DNA of 16,103 nt, from NCBI GenBank assembly GCA_023389295.1, contig JAEWEO010000309.1, positions 1 to 16,103 on the forward strand, in the 5' to 3' direction. Both the position numbers and the translations under genes were made by a program. Origin of the DNA: Bacillota bacterium (lineage in GTDB: Bacteria > Bacillota > Clostridia > Lachnospirales > Lachnospiraceae). Within the stretch, counting starts at the first letter, position 1; each line of letters starts with the position of its first letter. The notes beneath the pieces were generated by a model. The model did not search any database. It worked only from the letters and a program-made list of their open reading frames with translations, and was not told the origin of the DNA. Shown here piece after piece: positions 1-5,588 of the stretch.

Positions 1-362
1 CCTTTGCTTTGATGACCTGCATCAATTGCAATAATTTTAGGCAATGTATTATTGTCCTCAATTGAGATGTTCCCCTCGTTCTTTGTATCACCTTCTTGTA
101 GATTAGTAGTATCACCTTTTTGTAGACTAGTAGTATCACCTTCTTGTATGTTAGTAGTATCACCTTCTTGTAGACTAGTAGTATCATCTTCTTGTAGGTT
201 AGTAATATTATCTTCTGTTATTGGAATTTCAATCTCTTTTATAGCTTGTGACGTTTCATTCCTGGTTTTCTTAGTACATGCACCCGACAGGAGGACTATT
301 ATTAGTAGTATGCAAAACATCAAAAGCAGCCTATGTATAGAACGCAAATTATCACCATCCAT
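1..362 (-). CDS. N-acetylmuramoyl-L-alanine amidase, lipoprotein, 5' part only
   Basis: The minus strand reads from ATG at 362 and leaves the window after about 120 codons. A hydrophobic segment rich in Leu and Ile ends in LLSGAC, which fits a lipoprotein lipobox, so the protein is probably anchored outside the membrane. A low-complexity linker with the unit GDTTNLQE repeated five times follows. The last visible residues, KIIAIDAGHQSK, match the start of the zinc amidase family Amidase_3 (AmiC/CwlD type), whose first metal ligand is the His of this motif. Such enzymes cut the amide bond between muramic acid and the stem peptide of peptidoglycan. The catalytic domain lies outside the window. 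The start is uncertain: the best promoter would place the transcript start only about 5 nt before this ATG, and no good ribosome binding site precedes it. Confidence 0.75.
   Translation of the reverse strand, partial: MDGDNLRSIHRLLLMFCILLIIVLLSGACTKKTRNETSQAIKEIEIPITEDNITNLQEDDTTSLQEGDTTNIQEGDTTSLQKGDTTNLQEGDTKNEGNISIEDNNTLPKIIAIDAGHQSK
86..205 (-). repeat. Five tandem 24-bp repeats coding an 8-residue linker
   Basis: Five consecutive 24-bp units (86-109, 110-133, 134-157, 158-181, 182-205) differ by only a few bases, and a sixth degenerate unit follows. On the minus strand each unit codes the octapeptide D-T-T-N/S-L/I-Q-E/K-G/D in the amidase linker. Because the unit is a multiple of three, copy-number change by slippage or recombination would keep the frame. 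The linker probably spaces the catalytic domain away from the lipid anchor. Confidence 0.9.
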
Positions 363-372
363 TTCTCATTCC

Positions 373-401
373 ATTATAAGTAAAGATTTATGTAAATACA
401 A
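373..401 (-). promoter_or_regulatory. Putative sigma-A promoter of the amidase gene
   Basis: On the minus strand TTGTAT (401-396) and TATAAT (378-373) are separated by 17 nt. A start 6-7 nt downstream would leave a leader of only about 5 nt before the ATG at 362, so either the mRNA is nearly leaderless or translation starts further in, for example at a TTG codon at 347. Confidence 0.5.
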
Positions 402-485
402 GTCAAAGACTGAGCAACAAAGGTAGAATACAACCTTTTTGTATCCCGGTGAATACATCACTTCGGCCGAATATGTAAGATTTGG

Positions 486-514
486 TTGACAATCCATGGG
501 AAAGTGTATATCAT
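486..514 (+). promoter_or_regulatory. Sigma-A promoter for thiT
   Basis: A perfect -35 TTGACA (486-491), a 17-nt spacer and a -10 TATCAT (509-514) lie about 20 nt upstream of the TPP aptamer. The predicted start near 521 places the whole aptamer in the leader of the thiT mRNA. Confidence 0.8.
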
Positions 515-535
515 TAGGGGTGCAAAATATTTTAA

Positions 536-667
536 TGCTAGGGGAGCCCAGGGCTGAGAGGTATGTAACTGTAATTAATAATACATACTGACCCTTACTA
601 CTTGATCCGGATAATACCGGCGGAAGGAAGCAATCAAGTGGCCCCCTCCGATGCAATGAAAAGGAGG
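536..667 (+). promoter_or_regulatory. TPP riboswitch (THI element) controlling thiT
   Basis: The leader carries the conserved TPP aptamer blocks: GGGCTGAGAGG at 551-561 (the pyrimidine-binding CUGAGA box) and, at 600-630, a block starting ACTTGATCCGGATAATACCGG that matches the consensus CCTGATCTGGATAATGCCAGCG followed by a GGAAG-type end. TGCT (536-539) and AGCA (629-632) can close the P1 helix. The expression platform follows: CCTCC (645-649) is complementary to the Shine-Dalgarno GGAGG (663-667). The usual logic in this class is that bound TPP lowers expression. Here the likely mechanism is hiding the ribosome binding site, although the eight T residues after GGAGG leave room for weak termination. 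The downstream gene, a thiamine transporter, supports the call. Confidence 0.93.
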
Positions 668-675
668 TTTTTTTT

Positions 676-1359
676 ATGTTTCAAAAGGTGTTTGATTTCT
701 TGGTGGTGACTGTAAATGACTCAGGTGATTTAAGTTACTATCCCACAACTGCGGGAAATATCGCTCTTTTCGTGGTGATTTTGTTAATTTTTATTGCAAT
801 GCTTGCAATCAGCGGTAGAGGCAAGAAAAAGAGAAATGCAAAGCAATTGACGTTTTCAGCGGTGGCAATGACGCTAGCTGTAGTAACTTCCATCTATACG
901 CTTGTGGAATTACCCTTTGGTGGGTCAATTACATTATTTCGTATGTTCTTTCTCTGTTTGATTGGTTATTTGTATGGAACAAAGGTGGGTGTGTTGACCG
1001 GTATTGCCTATGGTCTTTTGGACCTGCTATTAAAACCCTATGTGGTTCATCCGGTTCAATTACTTCTTGATTATCCAATTGCCTTTGGATGTCTTGGTTT
1101 GTCCGGTATATTTTCAAAATCAAAATATGGAATTATGAAAGGTTACATACTTGGAGTATTTGGAAGATATGTATGTCATGTACTTACCGGTATCATATTT
1201 TTCTATATGTATGCAGGAACGCAGAATCCGGTGGTATACTCTGTTGGATATAATGCCACATACATTGTACCTGAGGCAATCGTAACCGTAGCGCTCCTCT
1301 TAATTCCAGCGGTGCAGAATGCTCTAGTGGAAGTTAAGAGAATGGCTATAGAAGAATAA
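676..1359 (+). CDS. thiT: Energy-coupled thiamine transporter S component ThiT
   Basis: This 227-residue, highly hydrophobic membrane protein is the substrate-binding subunit of an ECF-type vitamin transporter; it captures thiamine outside and works with a shared energising module (EcfA, EcfA', EcfT) coded elsewhere. Family features are GGSITLFRM (residues 82-90), a helix leading into KPYVVHPVQLLLDYPIAF (120-137, with the HP and DYP residues typical of ThiT) and GYNATYIVPE (191-200), whose aromatic and Asn residues belong to the thiamine site in this family. It is longer than usual (about 190 aa): residues 1-55 add one extra hydrophobic segment (28-45) and a basic stretch, GRGKKKRNAK. Start ATG 676 follows GGAGG by eight T residues. 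It stands alone in its transcription unit, is under the TPP riboswitch, and ends at a bidirectional terminator. Confidence 0.92.
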   Translation: MFQKVFDFLVVTVNDSGDLSYYPTTAGNIALFVVILLIFIAMLAISGRGKKKRNAKQLTFSAVAMTLAVVTSIYTLVELPFGGSITLFRMFFLCLIGYLYGTKVGVLTGIAYGLLDLLLKPYVVHPVQLLLDYPIAFGCLGLSGIFSKSKYGIMKGYILGVFGRYVCHVLTGIIFFYMYAGTQNPVVYSVGYNATYIVPEAIVTVALLLIPAVQNALVEVKRMAIEE

Positions 1360-1383
1360 GTATCATTTTGGAATAGATATATG

Positions 1384-1449
1384 AAAAAGAGAGCATATGG
1401 CCAAAACCCTGTGATCATTCACAAGGTTGGCTATATACTCTCTTTTTTC
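1384..1449. terminator. Bidirectional terminator between thiT and the convergent spore gene
   Basis: A long imperfect hairpin pairs AAAGAGAG with CTCTCTTT, then ATAT with ATAT, GGCC/GGC, AACC with GGTT and TGTG with CACA around the loop ATCATT. Six T residues follow on the plus strand, and a run of A residues before it gives a T run on the minus strand. It therefore suits both thiT and the convergent gene ending at 1509. Confidence 0.8.
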
Positions 1450-1508
1450 ATAAATACACATCATTCTTTCTGGTAATTATTGAGAAACTCGTAAACATCT
1501 ACTAGCAA

Positions 1509-2801
1509 TTATTCCGCAATTCTTGATACTGCAACGTAGATTCCGGAGATTTTATACCAAGTTGCTAAATCTACGACTCCGGTTTGAGGAAGATCAAAAA
1601 TTTTTTGAAAAGCTTTCACTGTATCTGCTGTCTGCTGATTATACTGTCCGTTTACTGCAACTTTTGGTATCGCAGAGTAGGTTTGTGCTATCTTATTTAA
1701 CTGTTCCTGAATGGTCCTTACATTTTGCCCGGAGGAACCGATGTTTAGATTTGATCCCGGCCAGGAAGAGGGAACGCCTGACACCTGAGAAGCGGTATTA
1801 ATGTATATGGAATTTCCATAGTAATGTCTTAGTATTTCGATTGCACTACGGCCTTGATCACCCAGAGCTTTTGATCCCCATTGGGTCATCCAATTTGGAC
1901 ATTGAACTTTTTTACCATCGCAATACTGTGTCAATATTGGTTGCTTTACATTTGGACGTGATAGATAATTGGTAAAGATCTGGTCTACTACTAATCCAAT
2001 ATTATCATAGATATTACGTCCCGGTATCCACTTGTGGTCAAATGCAGTAGAAGAGGTTAAGGTAAAGTTAAAACCCTGATTCCGGTACCATTCTGTGTAA
2101 ACACGATTCAAGGTAAAAGATATTATGGCAAGTATATTGGCTGTTATAGTTGCATTGGACCAGGTTGCATAGATCTCACTGGAGGCTACATTTTTAATAT
2201 AATCTCGAAATCTTACATAATGATTCTGGGCGGAGGTATCCGTTGGTGGTCCGTCATGAACAACAACATACTCCGGAACTACTACGGAGGGTAACACAAT
2301 TTCACCGGTTTCTCTGGTGTTTTTTACCTCTGATTCTGCAATTTTCGGAGGATAATCACCATACAAGGTATGTGGAGGAATCACATACAATTCTGAGCCC
2401 GCCTGGTCTGTTGCTTCTGCAGTTGAATCCTGGATAGCAGTTACATTAGGAAAAATTTCTGCATTTTGAATAGTGATTGGAACATAATTGGGTGCAGATA
2501 TATGAATCGTATATTGAGAGTAAGGCTGATTCGTGGACGGTTCTTGACTATAATCAACAGGAGGTGCAGGAAGTTCCACTTCTTCAGTCAGTCCGGAGGA
2601 ATCAGTAGTTAGCTGTTCTAATACAGTACCCGGAGTAGAAGCATCTGAGATAGTAACGGTAGCATTTTCCACGGGATCTAACTGCCTCGTTGTAAGTCGA
2701 ACCTTAAGCCGCCCGGTTGATTGGGTACTCATTTGAGTAGGATAAACACGTATTCGTTTATCAGCGTAGTCATTTATCTTAGAAATATTCGTATAATACA
2801 T
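1509..2801 (-). CDS. SpoIID-like/peptidoglycan-binding protein, paralogue 2
   Basis: This 430-residue protein has three regions. Residues 15-125 (RIRVYPTQM, GRLKVR, then alternating polar and beta-prone segments with a PPVDYS motif) resemble a carboxypeptidase-regulatory or transthyretin-like beta domain. Residues 196-329 match the SpoIID/LytB pattern: YIKNVASSEIYATW (201-214) lines up with the SpoIID motif YLxxVVxxEMPxSW, with Glu209 at the catalytic glutamate position. SSTAFDHKW (250-258) and MTQWGSKALGDQG (305-317) plus IEILRHYYG follow in SpoIID order. Residues 352-418 form a PG_binding_1 module (VRTIQEQLNKI, VNGQYNQQTADTVKAFQ, TGVVDLATW). The GHGxGMSQ motif of active SpoIID is altered: CPNWMTQWG has no His. 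There is no signal peptide or membrane segment. Start ATG 2801 is supported by GAGGTAA six nt upstream and by alignment with the paralogue. Inference: a spore cortex or coat-associated protein made in the mother cell. Catalytic activity is unproven. Confidence 0.72.
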   Translation of the reverse strand: MYYTNISKINDYADKRIRVYPTQMSTQSTGRLKVRLTTRQLDPVENATVTISDASTPGTVLEQLTTDSSGLTEEVELPAPPVDYSQEPSTNQPYSQYTIHISAPNYVPITIQNAEIFPNVTAIQDSTAEATDQAGSELYVIPPHTLYGDYPPKIAESEVKNTRETGEIVLPSVVVPEYVVVHDGPPTDTSAQNHYVRFRDYIKNVASSEIYATWSNATITANILAIISFTLNRVYTEWYRNQGFNFTLTSSTAFDHKWIPGRNIYDNIGLVVDQIFTNYLSRPNVKQPILTQYCDGKKVQCPNWMTQWGSKALGDQGRSAIEILRHYYGNSIYINTASQVSGVPSSWPGSNLNIGSSGQNVRTIQEQLNKIAQTYSAIPKVAVNGQYNQQTADTVKAFQKIFDLPQTGVVDLATWYKISGIYVAVSRIAE

Positions 2802-2830
2802 AACGGATTACCTCATAATATATTCACTAA

Positions 2831-2858
2831 TAAAGTATGACTCTTTAATAAAGTTGTG
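2831..2858 (-). promoter_or_regulatory. Putative sigma-K promoter of paralogue 2
   Basis: On the minus strand CAC (2858-2856), a 16-nt spacer and CATACTTTA (2839-2831) match the sigma-K pattern AC-N16/17-CATANNNTA. It begins 5 nt after the stop codon of the upstream paralogue, so this gene can be transcribed on its own. The start codon lies about 30 nt further on. Confidence 0.62.
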
Positions 2859-2862
2859 ATTA

Positions 2863-4164
2863 CTACTGACCTATTCTCGTTACGCCTACGTAGATTTGGG
2901 AAATTTTATACCAGGTAGCTAAATTAACGATACCGGTTACCGGAAGACTAAATATTCTCTGGAAGGCTTTTACTGCCTCGACTGTCCTAGGACCATAGAT
3001 TCCATCAACGGCAACAGCCGGAATAGCGCTATAAACCTGCCCAATACGGTTTAACTGTTCTTGAATAGTTCTTACACTACTGCCGCTAGAGCCTGTGGTT
3101 AGATCGACACCTTGCCATGACATAGGTACACCGGATACTTCCGTTGCTGTATTGATATAAATGGAGTCACCATAAAAGTAACGAAGTATTTCAATTGCAG
3201 AATATCCTTGATCGCCAAGATCCTTAGAACCCCATTGGGTCATCCAACCGGGACAGGACACACGATTGCCGTCACAGTACTGTGTAAGTATTGGTTGTTT
3301 TACATTTGGTCTGGAAAGATAATTTACAAAAACAGAATCAACGAGTACGCCAATGTTACTAAAGATATTTCTTCCGTTAATCCATTTGTGGTCGTAAGCA
3401 GTTGAGGAAGTAATGGTAAAATTATAGCCCTTATTGCGATACCATTCCGTATACACACGATTGAGTGTAAAGGAGAGGATAGCAAGTACATTTGCGTAAA
3501 TGGTAGCTTCCGGCCAGGTAGCATAAATTTCACTACAGGCTACATTTTTAATATAGTCGCGAAATCTTACATAATGATTCGTAGCTCCGGAATCATCTGG
3601 AGGACCATCATGTACAATAACATATTCCGGAACGACGACATTTGGTAAAACTATTTCCCCGGTTTCACGGGTTGGTTTAATCTCATCTTCCGGTATTTTA
3701 GGAGGATATTCATAGTATAGGGTATGTGGTTCAATGGCAAAATTCTCGCCCTCATTAGGCATCCCTTCCGGCAGAAGAGCCAAAGATGCGTTTTGTTCCG
3801 CTGTTACATCAGCCAAAATTTGAACATCGGAGAAATAAGCGCTTTCATGACCGGGTGCAGATACTAGAAGATTATACTCTGAATAAGGCTGAATATCAGA
3901 AGGTGCTAAGCTATAATCAATGGGAGGAGCATTCAGTTCGATCACTTGTGATAAACCTGAGGCATCTGTTGTGATCTGTTCAATAGTGACGCTTGGATTG
4001 CTTGGTAGAGCGATGGATATTGTTGCATTCTCTATCGGAATTTCGCCGGGAGAAGTGCAGCGAACTCTTAGGCGACCCAGGGACTGTGTTTCCATTTGTG
4101 TGGGATAAACTCTAATCCGCCGATCAGAAACATTATTCTTATTGGAGGATATGGGCTGATTCAT
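2863..4164 (-). CDS. SpoIID-like/peptidoglycan-binding protein, paralogue 1
   Basis: This 433-residue protein shares its whole architecture with the next gene, and the central and C-terminal parts are nearly the same. The N-terminal beta-rich region is residues 15-130. YIKNVACSEIYATW (204-217) holds Glu212 at the SpoIID catalytic position. TSSTAYDHKWINGRN (252-266), CDGNRVSCPGWMTQWGSK (297-314) and SAIEILRYFYG (322-332) follow, and a PG_binding_1 repeat at 355-421 (VRTIQEQLNRI, VDGIYGPRTVEAVKAFQ, TGIVNLATW) ends the protein. The variable stretch is the linker at 125-145. It has no signal peptide, no transmembrane segment and no GHG motif, but two conserved Cys residues seven apart (C297, C304). 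Start ATG 4164 has GAGGTAA six nt upstream, the same arrangement as the paralogue. SpoIID is a lytic transglycosylase needed for engulfment. This cytoplasmic, probably late-expressed form is more likely structural or acts on cortex after mother-cell lysis; both ideas are inference. Confidence 0.72.
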   Translation of the reverse strand: MNQPISSNKNNVSDRRIRVYPTQMETQSLGRLRVRCTSPGEIPIENATISIALPSNPSVTIEQITTDASGLSQVIELNAPPIDYSLAPSDIQPYSEYNLLVSAPGHESAYFSDVQILADVTAEQNASLALLPEGMPNEGENFAIEPHTLYYEYPPKIPEDEIKPTRETGEIVLPNVVVPEYVIVHDGPPDDSGATNHYVRFRDYIKNVACSEIYATWPEATIYANVLAILSFTLNRVYTEWYRNKGYNFTITSSTAYDHKWINGRNIFSNIGVLVDSVFVNYLSRPNVKQPILTQYCDGNRVSCPGWMTQWGSKDLGDQGYSAIEILRYFYGDSIYINTATEVSGVPMSWQGVDLTTGSSGSSVRTIQEQLNRIGQVYSAIPAVAVDGIYGPRTVEAVKAFQRIFSLPVTGIVNLATWYKISQIYVGVTRIGQ

Positions 4165-4196
4165 AGATATTTACCTCATTATTTTTACTATCATAA

Positions 4197-4224
4197 TAAA
4201 TTATGTTCGCTTAAGAAAAATGTG
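4197..4224 (-). promoter_or_regulatory. Putative sigma-K promoter of paralogue 1
   Basis: On the minus strand CAC (4224-4222), a 16-nt spacer and CATAATTTA (4205-4197) match AC-N16/17-CATANNNTA. Spacing and both boxes have the same design as those upstream of the second paralogue, while the bases between the boxes differ. The start codon is about 33 nt downstream of the -10 box. Confidence 0.65.
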
Positions 4225-4311
4225 AATGGATGTTTAGGTTTCAAGTGTTTTGGGAAAAATAATTTGGATATTAGATAGAAGAAATGTTACAAAAAAAATC
4301 TAAAATAATAC

Positions 4312-4340
4312 TTGCAAATTGAAAATGAATGTGATAAAAT
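4312..4340 (+). promoter_or_regulatory. Sigma-A promoter for carAB
   Basis: TTGCAA (4312-4317), a 17-nt spacer and TAAAAT (4335-4340) form a good vegetative promoter, giving a leader of about 160 nt before carA. A perfect inverted repeat, ATGCATA-N15-TATGCAT (4348-4376), begins 8 nt after the -10 box and overlaps the predicted start region, where a repressor could bind. Confidence 0.65.
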
Positions 4341-4418
4341 CATAAAAATGCATAGAAAAAATGAATATTTATGCATGGAATATTTATAATAATAAATTTA
4401 AAATTGGTAGATATGCAA

Positions 4419-4458
4419 TGGAGTATGTCCCCAGTATGGGTTTGTATTCTTTTTTTTT
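4419..4458 (+). terminator. Leader terminator-like hairpin upstream of carAB (possible attenuator)
   Basis: GGAGTATG and CCC (arms near 4420-4432) pair with GGG and TGTATTCT (4438-4450) around the loop AGTAT, with several G-U pairs and a small internal loop. Nine T residues follow directly (4450-4458). It lies between the promoter and carA, so it would stop transcription early unless overridden. I do not see a recognisable PyrR binding loop or T-box. Confidence 0.5.
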
Positions 4459-4476
4459 GCAAAATTTTAGTCACAA

Positions 4477-4490
4477 GCCGTTGAAACGGC
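4477..4490 (+). promoter_or_regulatory. Small hairpin next to the carA ribosome binding site
   Basis: GCCGT-TGAA-ACGGC forms a 5-bp GC-rich stem ending 5 nt before GGAGG (4496-4500). It has no T run, so it is not a terminator. It may stabilise the mRNA end or be half of an alternative leader structure. Confidence 0.4.
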
Positions 4491-4505
4491 AGAATGGAGG
4501 ATTAA

Positions 4506-5588
4506 ATGAAAGCATTCTTAATTCTTGAAGATGGTAATGTCTTTTCAGGAGAGAGTATCGGAGCACAGAGGGAAATCATTAGTGAGATTGTATTTAATAC
4601 CGGTATGACCGGATACTTGGAAGTACTGACAGACCCCTCTTATGCAGGTCAAAGTGTGGTAATGACCTATCCTTTGATTGGAAACTATGGAGTTTGCTAC
4701 GATGATATGGAATCTCATATACCATGGGTTGACGGATTTATCGTAAGAGAATTTTCAAGGGTACCAAGTAACTTTCGAAATCAAGAAGACCTCCAAAGCT
4801 TTTTGGTAAGAAACTCTATCCCTGGTATAGCAGATATAGATACCAGAGCCTTGGTAAAGATACTAAGAAATAAAGGTACTATGAACGGGATGATAACAAC
4901 AAATGAGAATTATAATCTAGAAGATGTGCTAAGTAGAATTCAACTATATAAAGTGGCTAAAGTAGTCGAGAAAACAACGAGAAAAGAAATCGAGCTATTA
5001 AAGCCGATAAATGAGAAAAAATATAAAGTGGCATTAATGGATTATGGTATGAAGTCTAACATTGCTAGATCATTAGCAAAGAGAGGCTGTGAAGTAACCA
5101 TATATCCAGCCTTTACAAAAGCAGAGGAAGTACTAAAGCATTCACCCGATGGTATTATGTTATCGAATGGACCTGGAGATCCAAAGGAATGTGATGATAT
5201 TATTATGGAGGTAAAAAAACTCTTTGATAGTAATACCCCAATATTTGCGATCTGTCTTGGACACCAGTTATTGGCGCTTGCTAATGGGGGAGATACTGAA
5301 AAAATGAAGTATGGACATCGTGGTGCCAACCACCCGGTAAAGGATTTAAACACAGGAAGGGTGTACATCTCAACACAAAATCACGGTTATGTGGTGAAAG
5401 AAGAAAGCATTAAACCGGAGGTAGCTGAGGTTAGTTTTATTAATGTAAATGATAAAACCTTGGAAGGTCTCCATTATCTTGGAAAAAATGTGTTTTCTGT
5501 ACAATTTCATCCTGAGGCCTGTGCCGGTCCCATGGATAGTGAATTTCTCTTTGATGAATTTATTCAGATGATGGAGGTACAAAAATAA
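4506..5588 (+). CDS. carA: Carbamoyl-phosphate synthase small subunit (glutaminase)
   Basis: This 360-residue cytoplasmic subunit hydrolyses glutamine and channels ammonia to CarB for carbamoyl phosphate, the entry point of pyrimidine and arginine synthesis. The N-terminal CPSase domain (1-150) begins MKAFLILEDGNVFSGESIGA and contains NTGMTGYLEVLTDPSYAGQ. The class I glutamine amidotransferase domain (172-356) has NGPGDP (221-226), FAICLGHQLL with nucleophile Cys250, QNHGYVV (291-297), and FHPEA supplying His335 and Glu337, so the triad is intact. Start ATG 4506 is five nt after GGAGG. The stop codon TAA shares its last A with the carB ATG, so the two are translationally coupled. The length is normal for the family. 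Confidence 0.97.
   Translation: MKAFLILEDGNVFSGESIGAQREIISEIVFNTGMTGYLEVLTDPSYAGQSVVMTYPLIGNYGVCYDDMESHIPWVDGFIVREFSRVPSNFRNQEDLQSFLVRNSIPGIADIDTRALVKILRNKGTMNGMITTNENYNLEDVLSRIQLYKVAKVVEKTTRKEIELLKPINEKKYKVALMDYGMKSNIARSLAKRGCEVTIYPAFTKAEEVLKHSPDGIMLSNGPGDPKECDDIIMEVKKLFDSNTPIFAICLGHQLLALANGGDTEKMKYGHRGANHPVKDLNTGRVYISTQNHGYVVKEESIKPEVAEVSFINVNDKTLEGLHYLGKNVFSVQFHPEACAGPMDSEFLFDEFIQMMEVQK

Noticed and set aside
86..205. Possible CRISPR-like array
   Set aside because: The units are directly adjacent with no unique spacers and code an in-frame octapeptide, so they are coding tandem repeats.
52..426. Plus-strand ORF of 124 aa rich in VVSPSCRL repeats
   Set aside because: It is the antisense shadow of the 24-bp repeats in the minus-strand amidase, has no ribosome binding site, and the minus strand gives a convincing signal peptide and amidase motif.
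366..656. Minus-strand ORF of 96 aa
   Set aside because: It lies across the thiT promoter and TPP riboswitch, which explain this sequence fully.
4413..4484. 23-codon ORF in the carAB leader as a leader peptide
   Set aside because: It spans the terminator hairpin, but it has only a weak GGTAG before its ATG and no run of arginine or other control codons.
5042..5368. Minus-strand ORFs inside carA, carB and the spore paralogues
   Set aside because: They overlap long conserved genes in another frame, lack ribosome binding sites and show no recognisable motifs.
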